The translations under genes and the position numbers were made by a program. 64,000 bases of DNA from JACVRW01 sp963808545 (GTDB taxonomy: Bacteria; Actinomycetota; Thermoleophilia; Solirubrobacterales; Thermoleophilaceae): assembly GCA_963808545.1 (NCBI GenBank), contig CAWEGB010000008.1, positions 744,001 to 808,000 on the forward strand. Reading direction: 5' to 3'. Below the pieces are notes generated by a model. The model worked only from the letters and a program-made list of their open reading frames with translations. It was not told the origin of the DNA and ran no database searches. This document shows, in pieces, positions 45,241-54,942 of the stretch. How positions within the stretch are numbered: the first letter of the stretch is position 1; every line of letters begins with the position of its first letter.

Positions 45241-46650
45241 TCAGCTGTAGCAGTACGAGTCCGACGAGGCGTCGCCGCCCTGCAGCCGGATCTGGTGCAC
45301 GCGCAGGCCCCGGAACTCGTCGCCGTGCGGGAAGAAGCTCTCGTCGATGCGCAGCCCGCCGTCGGGGTCTGCGTCGAGCTTGGCCATCCAGGCGCCGACG
45401 CCGTCCGGGTAGAACTGATCGTCCCAGGCCCCGTAGAGGGAGTTTGTGAAGTAGACCCGCTTGCCGTCGCGGCTGACTTCGACCATCTGCGGCCCGCCCG
45501 AGAGCGGCATGTCGGCCTTGGCCGGGTGCGAGGCGCGGTCGACGATGCCGCCTAGCCGCACGGATCCTGTCTCTTTCGGGTTCGCCGGGTCCGACACGTC
45601 GAACTGCTTCATCTCGCCGGTACCCCAGCAGGACACGTAGAGGAACTTGTCGTCGACCGAGAGATCGATATCGGTGATGATGGGTGGGACCGCGGCGAAG
45701 GGCTTCAGCGCCGGCGGCAGCAGGTCCGGGTCGGCGGGCTCGGCGGGGATGCTGATGACCTTCTCGACCTTCCACTCGTCGCCATCGCGGAACCAGCGCC
45801 ACACCGAGCCGGACAGGTCCTCGGTGGAGATCACGACGCCGACGAAGCCCCAGGTCGCCTCGGGGTCGTGCGACGGGCGGACCTCCAGCGCCATCTGGTG
45901 CTGGGCGCCCAGGTCGACGCGCTGTAGGTGCTTGCCCGCGGCCAGGTCCCAGAAATGGAGGGCGTGGCCGTACTTCTGGCCCAGCAAGAGGTCCGGCACG
46001 ATGCCGTCCTCGATCATCGAAGGACTGCCCCACTCGCTGGAGATCAGCACGTTCTGATTGAGGTGCCACCAGGCGTCGTAGTGGAAGTGCTGCGGCCCGC
46101 GGTCGGTCTCCCAGGCGCGCAGGACCTCGAAGGTCTCGTGGTCGAGCAGCGCGATGCCCCCGGGCCCGTCGTCATCGCCCTCTGCCCCACCCAGGCAGGT
46201 GAGAAAGACCCCGTCGGGTCCGCAGTGCATGGTGTGGGGGCGGGAGTAGCCGGCCTTCGCGGACAGAGTCGCACCGTCGATCGTCTTGACCAGGGTCGGC
46301 TGGCGGGGGTCCGACGCGGTGTCGAGCACGTAGATGTTCGACGAGCGCAGGCCCGGCACCAGGAGGTATCGACGCGAGAGGCCGTCCATGTCGTGGCCCT
46401 CGTGCTTGAGCGCGCTGCTGCAGGCGTTCCAACCGAAATGGTGTAGCTCGTCGCCGCGCCCCGGGACGTCGGTCCACCCGACCACCCGCCCATAGCTGTC
46501 GGATTCCGGATTCACGTCGACGACGGTCATCGCGTCGTTCTTCTGCGCCTCCCGGTCGAAGGCCACCACGTAGGCGAGCTCCTCGCCAGGAGCGGCGGCG
46601 GCCTCAGAGGCGGTCCTGTAGAAGGTCGGATCGGTCGTCGGTTCAGCCAT
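45241..46650 (-). CDS. selenium-binding protein (SBP56) / methanethiol oxidase family
   Basis: A 469-residue beta-propeller protein of the SBP56 family, whose characterised bacterial members oxidise methanethiol. Blocks: HHFGWNACSSALKHEGHDM, SRPHTMHCGPDGVF, GPQHFHYDAWWH, and DIDLSVDDKFLYVSCWGTG. The His residues in RPHTMH and QHFHYD fit a metal site. No signal peptide is visible. Stands alone between the aminotransferase and DUF1428 genes on the same strand. Confidence 0.9.
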   Translation of the reverse strand: MAEPTTDPTFYRTASEAAAAPGEELAYVVAFDREAQKNDAMTVVDVNPESDSYGRVVGWTDVPGRGDELHHFGWNACSSALKHEGHDMDGLSRRYLLVPGLRSSNIYVLDTASDPRQPTLVKTIDGATLSAKAGYSRPHTMHCGPDGVFLTCLGGAEGDDDGPGGIALLDHETFEVLRAWETDRGPQHFHYDAWWHLNQNVLISSEWGSPSMIEDGIVPDLLLGQKYGHALHFWDLAAGKHLQRVDLGAQHQMALEVRPSHDPEATWGFVGVVISTEDLSGSVWRWFRDGDEWKVEKVISIPAEPADPDLLPPALKPFAAVPPIITDIDLSVDDKFLYVSCWGTGEMKQFDVSDPANPKETGSVRLGGIVDRASHPAKADMPLSGGPQMVEVSRDGKRVYFTNSLYGAWDDQFYPDGVGAWMAKLDADPDGGLRIDESFFPHGDEFRGLRVHQIRLQGGDASSDSYCYS

Positions 46651-46680
46651 GGGCCAATCGTAGTCCGTTCGACGTCAGGT

Positions 46681-47028
46681 CTAGTCGTCCACCACCTGCT
46701 CGAAGCCGCCCCAGAACATCCGCTCGCCGTCGAAGGGCATATCCATGTTCATCATCTCGGGGTCGGCCCTCATCTTCTCGTTCGCCGCGTCGCGGGTCGC
46801 CTTGTCCGGATACTCGATCCAGCTGAAGATGACGGTCTCGTCGTCCTTCGCCTGGGTGGCACGGAAGAAGTCGGTCACCTCGCCCCGCGGCACGTCGTCT
46901 CCCCAGCATTCGGTCACGCGGGTGGCGCCCAGGGTCTTGAAGTACTCGGCGCCCTGCTTGGCGCTCTCGATGTAGGCCTCCCGGTTGGCGGTCGGCACGG
47001 CCGCGACAAAGCCTTCGATGTAAGGCAT
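46681..47028 (-). CDS. DUF1428 family protein
   Basis: A 115-residue dimeric alpha/beta-barrel-like protein of the DUF1428 family: MPYIEGFVAAVPTANREAY at the start, TECWGDDVPRGEVTDFFRA in the middle, MPFDGERMFWGGFEQ at the end. Function unknown in general. A perfect AGGAGGAGG Shine-Dalgarno precedes the ATG. Transcribed ahead of SBP56 on the same strand. Confidence 0.9.
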   Translation of the reverse strand: MPYIEGFVAAVPTANREAYIESAKQGAEYFKTLGATRVTECWGDDVPRGEVTDFFRATQAKDDETVIFSWIEYPDKATRDAANEKMRADPEMMNMDMPFDGERMFWGGFEQVVDD

Positions 47029-47156
47029 GGAGCCTCCTCCTGGCGTGGGACGGGGCGTCGACAATGCTACCCCTGGCCCGAGGCTCCCGTGTGTCCAACC
47101 GGAGATAGGGCGCCGCCCCACCCGCGGGACAGGACCGCCGCCTGGGCGCTCCGAAC

Positions 47157-49064
47157 CTAGCCCGACGGCGACTCGCTCTTCTTGCGCCGCCCTCGCCCGC
47201 CCCGCCGGCCGCGCCGGCGCCGGCGGCCGTTGGAGGCATCGGTCTCCTCAGTGGTGGCGATCACGCCCTCGGGCGGATCGACCATCGAGGCCTGCGCCGC
47301 GCTGCGGCCCACCTTCTCGATGCGTACCAGGGTCTTCTCCCCCACCAGCGGCGCCGCTCCGAAGACCGACACCACGTAGCCGTCGAGCTTGGCCACCGCG
47401 TCGTCCTCGTTGTACATGTGCGGCTCCTCGATGTGGACGAGCACCTCCTCGCCCTCACGGAAGGGCAGCGCTCGCTGCTCCACATCGTCGCGCGTGCCCT
47501 CGAGCACTACGTCGAAGTAGTCGATCGGCAGCGCCTCCGTCCCCTCGAAGTGGAAGTGCTTGCCGGTCTCCTGCTCGATCTCGTGGATCGGGCCGTCCAC
47601 ACCGTGTCCGCCCACGAGGATCGAGGCGACATTGGGGTTCACCCGTATGAGGAAGGCGGGCGGATCGGGGCGCTCGGCGGCAACGTCGCGCAGCCAGCGG
47701 TCCACCTCGATGGCCACCGATTCCTCGGACAGCACCACGCCTTCGCCCTCGCAGGTCGGGCAGGTCTTGGTCATGATCTCGCGAACGCCGTCGGTCACGT
47801 TCTGGCGGGTCATCTCCACCAGGCCGAGCGGCGAGATCTCGACCACGTAGGTCTTGGTGCGGTCCTCGTCGAGTGACTTGCGCAGCGTCTTCAGCACGGC
47901 GTCGCGGTTGCGGGCCCTGGACATGTCGATGAAGTCGATGACGATGATCCCGCCGATGTCGCGCAGCCGCAGCTGGCTCACGACCTCCTCGGCGGCCTCG
48001 AGGTTGGTCCTCGTGATCGTGTCCTCGAGCTTCGCGCCCTTGCCACGCCCGGTGAACGAGCCGGAGTTGACGTCGATTACGGTGAGTGCCTCGGCGTAAT
48101 CGATGATCAGGTAGCCGCCGCTGGGGAGGTCCACACGACGCTTGAGGACGGAGAGGATCGCCTCCTCCACGCCGTAGCGCTCGAACAGCGGCTCGTCCTC
48201 GTCGTCGTAGGACTCGAGCCGTTCGAGCAGCTCGGGCGCCGTGCGGGTGAAGAACGACTGCAGGCGGTGGTGCTGCTTCTCGTCGTCGACGATCGCCTTC
48301 TCGAACTCGCCCGAGAAGATGTCGCGCGCCACCCGCACCGACAGGTCGGCCTCCTGGAAGACCATCGCCGGCGCCGGCGTCTCCTTGGCCCGCTGCTGGA
48401 GCACGTCATGGAGCTTGTGCAGGTACTTGATCTCCCGCTCGAACTCCTCCTTGGTGGCGCCCTGCGCGGCGGTGCGGACGATCACGCCGCCGTCACCGAG
48501 GTCCGCCTTGGCGGCCGCCCGGCGCACGCGGTCGCGCTCCTTGTCCTCGAGCCGGCGCGAAACGCCGACGCCCTCGCCCTGGGGCACGTAGACGAGGTAG
48601 CGGCCCGCGATCGAGAGCTGCATCGACAGGCGCGGGCCCTTCGTCTTCAGCGGATCCTTGACCGCCTGCACGAGGATCTCCTGGCCGGGCTTGAGCAGGT
48701 CGGTGATCCGCTTGCCCTTCCCGCCCCGGCCACCGCGGCCGCGCCGGGCCACCTCCACCCCCGGGAAGACGATGTCGTCCGCGTGGAGGAAGCCGTTCTT
48801 GTCCAGGCCGATGTCGACGAACGCCGCCTCCAGCCCGGGCAGGACGTTGTCGACCTTGCCCTTGTAGACGTTGCCGACGATGGAGCGGTTGCCCTTGCGC
48901 TCGATGTAGAGCTCGGCAACCCGCCAGTCGTCCTGGTTGTGGTTGTTCTGGTTCTGTTTACTGCCGCGGCCCCGGCGCTGGCCGCCCTGGGGGCTGCCCT
49001 CCGATTCCAGGATCGCGACTCTGGTTTCGCCTCGGTCGACCGAGACGAGCAACTGCTTCTTCAA
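47157..49064 (-). CDS. rng: ribonuclease E/G
   Basis: A 635-residue endoribonuclease for rRNA and mRNA processing. The N-terminal KKQLLVSVDRGETRVAILE leads into an S1 domain (GNVYKGKVDNVLPGLEAAF). The catalytic metal region is GGIIVIDFIDMSRARNRDAV near residue 373, and the zinc-link CPTCEGEG is near 434. The basic, Arg/Gly-rich C-terminal tail and a lack of the long degradosome scaffold make it RNase G-like. Follows rodA with a 21-base gap on the opposite side, in the mre neighbourhood. Confidence 0.93.
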   Translation of the reverse strand: MKKQLLVSVDRGETRVAILESEGSPQGGQRRGRGSKQNQNNHNQDDWRVAELYIERKGNRSIVGNVYKGKVDNVLPGLEAAFVDIGLDKNGFLHADDIVFPGVEVARRGRGGRGGKGKRITDLLKPGQEILVQAVKDPLKTKGPRLSMQLSIAGRYLVYVPQGEGVGVSRRLEDKERDRVRRAAAKADLGDGGVIVRTAAQGATKEEFEREIKYLHKLHDVLQQRAKETPAPAMVFQEADLSVRVARDIFSGEFEKAIVDDEKQHHRLQSFFTRTAPELLERLESYDDEDEPLFERYGVEEAILSVLKRRVDLPSGGYLIIDYAEALTVIDVNSGSFTGRGKGAKLEDTITRTNLEAAEEVVSQLRLRDIGGIIVIDFIDMSRARNRDAVLKTLRKSLDEDRTKTYVVEISPLGLVEMTRQNVTDGVREIMTKTCPTCEGEGVVLSEESVAIEVDRWLRDVAAERPDPPAFLIRVNPNVASILVGGHGVDGPIHEIEQETGKHFHFEGTEALPIDYFDVVLEGTRDDVEQRALPFREGEEVLVHIEEPHMYNEDDAVAKLDGYVVSVFGAAPLVGEKTLVRIEKVGRSAAQASMVDPPEGVIATTEETDASNGRRRRRGRRGGRGRRKKSESPSG

Positions 49065-49085
49065 GGTGTGTTCCCTTCATGTTTT

Positions 49086-50261
49086 TCATAGGGCCTTGGC
49101 CGCGGCGGTTTCGCGCGCCTGCGCGTGTATCGCCTGCAGGACCCCTATGGCCATCAGTGTCGTTATCACCGACGAGCCGCCATAACTCATGAGCGGCAGG
49201 GGAATGCCGGTGATGGGCATGATTCCGATCGTCATGCCCACGTTGACGAAGACCTGGAACATCAACATAGCGGTGATGCCCCCGGCGACCAGTGCGCCGT
49301 AGAAGTTCTTGGCCATCGTCAGTGTCTTCAAAGCTCGCCAAATCAGGAGGGCGAACAGGGACAGCACGAGGGCGGCCCCCACGAATCCGAATTCCTCGCC
49401 CACCACTGAGAATACGAAGTCGGTGTGATGCTCCGGCAGGAAGTCGAGCTTCGTCTGGGTTGCCTCGTCGCCACGGCCGGTCTTCCCCCCGGACCCGATC
49501 GCCGTCAGCGACTGGTTGATCTGGTAGCCCTCCTCGCGGGGATCCGAGGTCGGATTGAGGAAGGCCGTGAGGCGGTCCATCTGGTACGGCTTGAGCAGCT
49601 GGACCCCCACCGCGGGCGCCGCCACCACCACGAACACGATGGCCACGGCAGCCAGCCCGGCAAGGCCGGCGAAGTGGGTCCAGGGCGTGCCCGCAACGAA
49701 CATCACGGCGAGCAGGATCGCCAGGTACACGAGCCCCGATCCGAGGTCGGGCTGGGCGATCACCAGCATGGCCGGCACGAGGGCCAGCAGCACGATGCGA
49801 CTGGTCGTCTCGCGCTCGCCCAGGCGCCGCATGCGGTCGACCATGAAGCCCGCAAGGGCCAGCACCAGCAGCAGCTTGCCGAGCTCCGACGCCTGGAAGT
49901 TGAAGAACGGGAACTCGATCGCCCGCCGCGAACCGCGAGCCGAGAAACCCAGGGCGTAGACGAGCACGATCGAGGCGATCAGAAAGCCGTAGATGCCGAG
50001 CTTCCACTCCCGCAGGCGCGAGTAGTCGAAGCGCGAGATCAGGAACATGAACAGCAGGCCGACCCCCGCGTAGGCGGCCTGGCGCACGGCGAAGTAGTTG
50101 GCATCACCCGGGATGTCGTCCGAGGTGGCGGTGGCGACCGTGTACACGCTGGCCACCACCAGGCCCACGGTGGCGAGCAGCATCAGCGGGTCGATGCGCA
50201 GCACGCGCACGCCCGCGTCGCGGAAGTCACGTACCGGTGACGAGGAGGCCGACGCGTTCAT
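49086..50261 (-). CDS. rodA: RodA SEDS peptidoglycan glycosyltransferase
   Basis: A 391-residue membrane protein with about ten helices that polymerises lipid II during elongation. Typical SEDS blocks: FDYSRLREWKLGIYGFLI, FNFQASELGKLLLVLALAG, VIAQPDLGSGLVYLAI and FLPEHHTDFVFSVVGEEFG. Its ATG shares a base with the mrdA stop (TGATG). It partners the PBP2 encoded directly upstream. Confidence 0.96.
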   Translation of the reverse strand: MNASASSSPVRDFRDAGVRVLRIDPLMLLATVGLVVASVYTVATATSDDIPGDANYFAVRQAAYAGVGLLFMFLISRFDYSRLREWKLGIYGFLIASIVLVYALGFSARGSRRAIEFPFFNFQASELGKLLLVLALAGFMVDRMRRLGERETTSRIVLLALVPAMLVIAQPDLGSGLVYLAILLAVMFVAGTPWTHFAGLAGLAAVAIVFVVVAAPAVGVQLLKPYQMDRLTAFLNPTSDPREEGYQINQSLTAIGSGGKTGRGDEATQTKLDFLPEHHTDFVFSVVGEEFGFVGAALVLSLFALLIWRALKTLTMAKNFYGALVAGGITAMLMFQVFVNVGMTIGIMPITGIPLPLMSYGGSSVITTLMAIGVLQAIHAQARETAAAKAL

Positions 50262-52174
50262 CAGTCGGGCGCGCCTCCCCCCTCCACCAGCTGGGTCTCG
50301 TTCACGTTGAAGAGCTCGGACAGGATGAGGCGGGCCATCGGCGCGGCGGTGTCGGCGCCGAAGCCGCCGGCCTCGTCGGTGGTGACCACGGCGTACTTGG
50401 GGTTGGGGTAGGGAGCCAGCGCCGCGTACCACGACTGGTCGGCCCGCCCGGCGCCCTTCTCCGCCGTGCCCGTCTTGCCGGCGATCTCGATCGGGAAGCC
50501 CTCGAACACCGGCGTGGAGGTACCACCGGGCGAGTTGGCGGCGCCGTAGATCCCGTCGAGGATGGCCTGGCGGTTGGCGTCGGAGATGTTCACCCGTCGC
50601 GCGGTGGGGGCCTCCAGCTGCTGCAGCGCCCGGCCGGTGGAGTCCTCGATCCGCAGCCCCAGGCGCGGGCGCAGCACCCGGCCGCCGTTGGCGATCGTGG
50701 CGTAGGCCACCGCCATCTGCAGCGGGTTGGCGGCGATGTCGCCCTGGCCGACCGAGAGGTTGATGTTGTCGCCCACGGACCACTGGCGATCGAAGAAGCC
50801 GCACACGCCCTGCTGGATCTCGGTGTAGGAGGGCTTCCTGCGGTCCTTGCAGCGCTCGAACTGCCGGTTCCCACGGTTGCGCCACGCCGGCGTCGGAATT
50901 CGGCCCGGCAGCTCCTCGGGCAGGTCGATGCCGGTCTCCCGCCCGACTCCGAGCCGCCGCGACCAGCGCTGCAGGCCAAGGCCGTCGTCCTTGGTGTTGA
51001 GCTGCTGGCCGAGCTGGTAGAAGAAGACGTCGCTCGACACGGTCAGCGCCTGGCGCAGCGCCAGCGGGCCGTTCACGGCGTCGCCGGCGTTCTTGAAGGT
51101 CACGCCCCCGACGGTGATTGAGCCCGAGTCGTTGAGCACGGTGTCGGGCGTGATCACGCCGCTCTCGAGCGCGGCCACCGCCGTGACGAGCTTGAACGTG
51201 GAGCCGGTGGGATAGCCGCCCTGCACGGCGCGGTTGGCCAGCGGATCGTTCTCGTCCTTGCTGAGCTGCTTGAAGTCCTTGGTGAAGCGGTTGGCGTCGA
51301 ACGAGGGGGCCGAACCCAGCGCCACCACCTCCCCCGTCTGCACGTCGAGCACCGCGAAGGCGCCCTTGCCCGTGCCCCCGGCAAGTGCCTCCTGGCCTGC
51401 TCGCTGGACGTCGAGATCGATGGACAGGCGCACCTGGCGGCCCTGCGCGGGCTGCTCCTGCTTGAGCCGCTTGGAGATGTTGCCCAGGGCGTCGACCTCC
51501 ACCCGCGCGGCGCCGTTTCGGCCGCGAAGGAAGCGGTCGTACTCGGCCTCGATGCCGGTCTGGCCGATGCGGTCGCCCAGCTCGACCCCGTTGTAGCGCT
51601 CGTCCTCGAGCTGCTCCTCGTTGATCTCGCCCACCGTGCCGAACAGGTGCGCCCCGATCTCGCCGTGGGGATAGCGGCGCACGAACTGGCGTTCCACCTC
51701 CACACCGCGGAAGCGGTCCTGGCGCTCCAGCACGTAGGCCGCCACCGGGTCGGGCACGTCGGACTTGATCGTGGCCGCCGAGAAGGGCACGGCCTTGAGC
51801 TCACGCTCGGCCCGCCGCTCGATACGGCCGGGCTTCATGCGCAGGAGCTCGCCGAGCCGCTGGTAGACCTCGCGCCGCTCGCCGCGGTCCTCCGAGACCC
51901 GGTCGGGGCTGATCACCAAGGCCAGCCCGCTGCGGTTGATCACGAGCGCCGTGCCGTTGCGGTCGACGATCTCGCCACGCGGCGCCTGCACCTTGATCTC
52001 GCGGACGCGGTTGTCCGAGGCCTCGGCCAGGTAGCGGTCGCCGGAGAGCACCTGCAGGTACCAGAGCCGGAAGAAGATGATCGCGAAGGCCATCAGCGCG
52101 ATGCCGCCGATCACCGCCACACGGAATGCCAGCTGCGGGGTGAGAGTCGGGCGGCGCTCGTTGTCGAGGTACAT
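50261..52174 (-). CDS. mrdA: penicillin-binding protein 2 (elongation transpeptidase)
   Basis: A 637-residue class B PBP. One N-terminal transmembrane helix (residues about 15-38), a dimerisation/pedestal domain, then the transpeptidase domain with SxxK STFK near residue 323, the SxN-position SSD near 380 and KTG near 566 (AGKTGTAEKG). Forms the synthase pair with RodA; encoded between mreD and rodA. Confidence 0.95.
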   Translation of the reverse strand: MYLDNERRPTLTPQLAFRVAVIGGIALMAFAIIFFRLWYLQVLSGDRYLAEASDNRVREIKVQAPRGEIVDRNGTALVINRSGLALVISPDRVSEDRGERREVYQRLGELLRMKPGRIERRAERELKAVPFSAATIKSDVPDPVAAYVLERQDRFRGVEVERQFVRRYPHGEIGAHLFGTVGEINEEQLEDERYNGVELGDRIGQTGIEAEYDRFLRGRNGAARVEVDALGNISKRLKQEQPAQGRQVRLSIDLDVQRAGQEALAGGTGKGAFAVLDVQTGEVVALGSAPSFDANRFTKDFKQLSKDENDPLANRAVQGGYPTGSTFKLVTAVAALESGVITPDTVLNDSGSITVGGVTFKNAGDAVNGPLALRQALTVSSDVFFYQLGQQLNTKDDGLGLQRWSRRLGVGRETGIDLPEELPGRIPTPAWRNRGNRQFERCKDRRKPSYTEIQQGVCGFFDRQWSVGDNINLSVGQGDIAANPLQMAVAYATIANGGRVLRPRLGLRIEDSTGRALQQLEAPTARRVNISDANRQAILDGIYGAANSPGGTSTPVFEGFPIEIAGKTGTAEKGAGRADQSWYAALAPYPNPKYAVVTTDEAGGFGADTAAPMARLILSELFNVNETQLVEGGGAPD

Positions 52175-52178
52175 CAGA

Positions 52179-52766
52179 TCACTGCCCCGGGCTGCCCAGG
52201 CCGCGCAGGCCCAGCGGGCCGGCCTCTCGGTAGGGGCGCTGCCGGGCGCGTGCCGCGAGTGGGTCCACGACCAGCACCGGGCGCAGCAGGCGCCGGCACA
52301 GCGCGAACACAGGTAGCGCGATGAGCGTGTTCAGCAGGACGGTGACGAGCATCTCGCGCAGCACGAGGGGGCTCACGGTCGCGCCCACGTCGAGCATGAA
52401 CGACACGCCCGCGATGGCGACCACCCAGCCGGCGGTGGCCGCGGCGCCCACGGCCAGCGGCAGAAGCCCGTGGCTGCGGTCGCGCAGCTCGGCGAAGCGG
52501 CCCACGCCGTAGCCCACCGCCGTGAGCACTAGCGAGGAGGCCCCCATGGTCGCGCCACTGAGGAGGTCGAGCAGGAAGCCGGCGGCGAAGCCGACGGCGC
52601 AGCCCGACATTGCTCCGCCGTAGAGCGCGGCGGCGGCCACCACCAGCACGACGACGTCGAAGTGCCCGCCCAGGACCGTCATCTGGCTCAGCGTGGACAG
52701 CTGGAGGACGACGGCCAGCACGAGCAGCAGCCCCAGCCGCAGGAAGGTCCCCGGCACGAGCTTCAC
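52179..52766 (-). CDS. mreD: rod-shape determining protein MreD
   Basis: A 195-residue membrane protein with five or six helices; GCAVGFAAGFLLDLLSGATMG is the MreD signature (quoted in part: FAAGFLLDLLSGATMG). It overlaps the mreC end by four bases and precedes mrdA by four. Confidence 0.88.
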   Translation of the reverse strand: MKLVPGTFLRLGLLLVLAVVLQLSTLSQMTVLGGHFDVVVLVVAAAALYGGAMSGCAVGFAAGFLLDLLSGATMGASSLVLTAVGYGVGRFAELRDRSHGLLPLAVGAAATAGWVVAIAGVSFMLDVGATVSPLVLREMLVTVLLNTLIALPVFALCRRLLRPVLVVDPLAARARQRPYREAGPLGLRGLGSPGQ

Positions 52767-53677
52767 GGAGTGGTCACCTCGGCCCTCTGCTGGCCACGCG
52801 GACGCCGGGTGAGCACCTGCACGATGTCGAGGCGGCGCAGGTCGGCGAACGGCTTGAGGTGCACGCGCTGGTAGATGTCGACCTCGTCGAGGTCAACCTC
52901 GCTCACGCGGCCCACCGGGATGCCCCGCGGGAACAGCGAGCCCACCTCACCGGCGCTGAAGCCCGAGGTCACCACCACGGCGTTCTCGGTCACCCGTCCC
53001 CCATGCACGAGGTCGAGCAGCAGATCGCGCGGGTCGCCCACCTCCGGGCGCACCACGCCGGCCGCCCCCGCGGGCATCACCTGGGCGCCCACGCCGACCG
53101 ACGCGTCGGTGATCAGCGTGACCGTGGCGGTGCCGCTGGTGACGCTCGTGACCTTGCCCGCCAGGCCGCCCGTGGCCGGCCCCGAGTCGTCGGTTGCCGC
53201 CGCGATCACCGGCTGGTCGACCTCGAGGCCGTCGCTCGAGCCCTTGTCGATCTTGACCGCCGAGTACCAGACGTTGGGCGAGCGGGCGATCACCCGCGCC
53301 GCCACCGGCTCGGTGCCCTGGGGAAAGCCCTCCTCCTTGGCCAGCCCGACGAGACCCTTGAGCTGGCGGGCGTCGCGCTGGGCGGTGCGCGCCTCGGCCA
53401 CTTCCTTGGTCAGCTGGTCGACCTGCTGCTTGAGCTTCTCGTTCTGGTCCGTTGCGTCGATGGTGTCGCCCACCCAGCTCACCAGGTCGCGCCCCGGCTT
53501 GAGCGCACGGCTGGCGCCGGTCTCGATCGGCGCGAAGGTCTCCTGGGCACCGCGCTGGAGCGCGTGGAAGAAGCCGCCACCGGATTCCCCGAAGTAGGCG
53601 GTGAGGATCGCAATCGAGAGCGCGACGAACACGGCGAGTGTGGCTCGCCGCCTGCGGATCGTCTTGCGGTCGTTCAT
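52763..53677 (-). CDS. mreC: rod-shape determining protein MreC
   Basis: A 304-residue membrane-anchored scaffold for the elongasome: one N-terminal helix, a coiled coil around residues 75-110 (NEKLKQQVDQLTKEVAEART), then the beta-rich MreC domain with ARVIARSPNVWYSAVKIDKG and TLITDASVGVGAQVM. Lies between mreB and mreD. Confidence 0.94.
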   Translation of the reverse strand: MNDRKTIRRRRATLAVFVALSIAILTAYFGESGGGFFHALQRGAQETFAPIETGASRALKPGRDLVSWVGDTIDATDQNEKLKQQVDQLTKEVAEARTAQRDARQLKGLVGLAKEEGFPQGTEPVAARVIARSPNVWYSAVKIDKGSSDGLEVDQPVIAAATDDSGPATGGLAGKVTSVTSGTATVTLITDASVGVGAQVMPAGAAGVVRPEVGDPRDLLLDLVHGGRVTENAVVVTSGFSAGEVGSLFPRGIPVGRVSEVDLDEVDIYQRVHLKPFADLRRLDIVQVLTRRPRGQQRAEVTTP

Positions 53678-53710
53678 GGACGAGGGCGCCGGCCTGCGGC
53701 CGCCACCCGT

Positions 53711-54757
53711 TTACCGCCGCCGGCTCGTTCGGGAATTCTTGTTGGCGCGGTGAATGGCCTCGAACTCCTCGAGGCTGCGGCCGGACCCGACGGCCACGCA
53801 GGTGAGCGGCGACTCGGCCAGATGGGCGGGCATCTGCGTCTCGTCACGCAGGCGCTCGTCGAGCCCCTGCAGCAGCGCACCCCCACCCGCCAGCATGATG
53901 CCGCGGTCCATGATGTCGGACGCCAGCTCCGGCGGGGTGCGGTCGAGCGTCTCCTTGACGGCGTCGATGATCTGCTGGAGCGGCTCCTCGAGCGCCATCC
54001 GGACCTCTTCGCTCGTGAGCACGATCGTCTTGGGCAGACCCGACACGAGGTCGCGGCCGCGGATCTCGGCCTGCACCTCCTCGTCGAGCGGGAAGGCCGA
54101 GCCGATCTCGAGCTTGACCTCCTCAGAGGTCTGCTGACCGATCATCAGCTTGTACTCACGCTTGACGTAGTTGATGATCGCCTCGTCGAGCTCGTCGCCG
54201 CCGATGCGGATCGACTGGGAGACGACGATGCCACCGAGCGAGATCACCGCGACCTCGCTCGTGCCTCCGCCGATGTCCACGACCATGTTGCCCGTGGGCT
54301 CGCCCACCGGCAGCCCGGCGCCGATGGCGGCCGCCATGGGCTCCTCGATCAGATAGGCCTGGCGCGCGCCGGCCGACAGGCACGCCTCCTCCACCGCCCG
54401 CTTCTCCACCCCGGTCACGCCGGAGGGCACGCACACCACCACGCGCGGGTGGGCCCAGCGGTTCTGGTGCACCTTCTGGATGAAGTGACGCAGCATCTGC
54501 TCGGTCACGTCGAAGTCGGCGATCACGCCGTCCTTCAGCGGCCGGATGGCCTGGATCGTGCCCGGCGTACGCCCGAGCATCCGCTTGGCCTCGATGCCAA
54601 CCGCGTGCACCTCGCCGGTGCGCGAGTCGATCGCCACCACCGAGGGCTCGGACAGGACTATGCCGCGGCCACGTACGTAGACCAGCGTGTTGGCGGTGCC
54701 GAGATCGACGGCCATGTCGCGGCCGCCCATGCCGGTGAGGTAGGAGAAGAAGCCCAT
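53711..54757 (-). CDS. mreB: actin-like cell shape protein MreB
   Basis: A 348-residue actin-fold ATPase. Phosphate 1 loop MAVDLGTANTLVYVRG, phosphate 2 MVVDIGGGTSEVAVISLGG, adenosine motif LAGGGALLQGLDERL. Polymerises along the membrane and positions RodA/PBP2. First gene of the mreB-mreC-mreD-mrdA-rodA run. The start is the ATG 54755-54757, which has a poor Shine-Dalgarno. A TAGACT hexamer on the same strand at 54854-54859 is a possible -10. Confidence 0.96.
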   Translation of the reverse strand: MGFFSYLTGMGGRDMAVDLGTANTLVYVRGRGIVLSEPSVVAIDSRTGEVHAVGIEAKRMLGRTPGTIQAIRPLKDGVIADFDVTEQMLRHFIQKVHQNRWAHPRVVVCVPSGVTGVEKRAVEEACLSAGARQAYLIEEPMAAAIGAGLPVGEPTGNMVVDIGGGTSEVAVISLGGIVVSQSIRIGGDELDEAIINYVKREYKLMIGQQTSEEVKLEIGSAFPLDEEVQAEIRGRDLVSGLPKTIVLTSEEVRMALEEPLQQIIDAVKETLDRTPPELASDIMDRGIMLAGGGALLQGLDERLRDETQMPAHLAESPLTCVAVGSGRSLEEFEAIHRANKNSRTSRRR

Positions 54758-54942
54758 TCGCGGTGTGAAAGAGGATAGGTGCCGATGCGGAAGCCACGTG
54801 GCCCGAGGCCGCGCTGGGAGCGGGCCCCGGCGTTCCGCCGTGCGGCGGCGCCAAGTCTAGCCGACCGATCGCCGCCCGCGAACCCGCGCAAGCCGAGTTT
54901 CCATGCGTGTCAGACGGCACAAAAAGGCTGCAAAGAGCGAGG

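Noticed and set aside
52610..54778. A 722-codon open frame on the plus strand opposite mreD, mreC and mreB
   Set aside because: It is antisense to three clear genes, low in complexity (Arg, His, Leu, Gly) and has no domain; an effect of high GC codon use.
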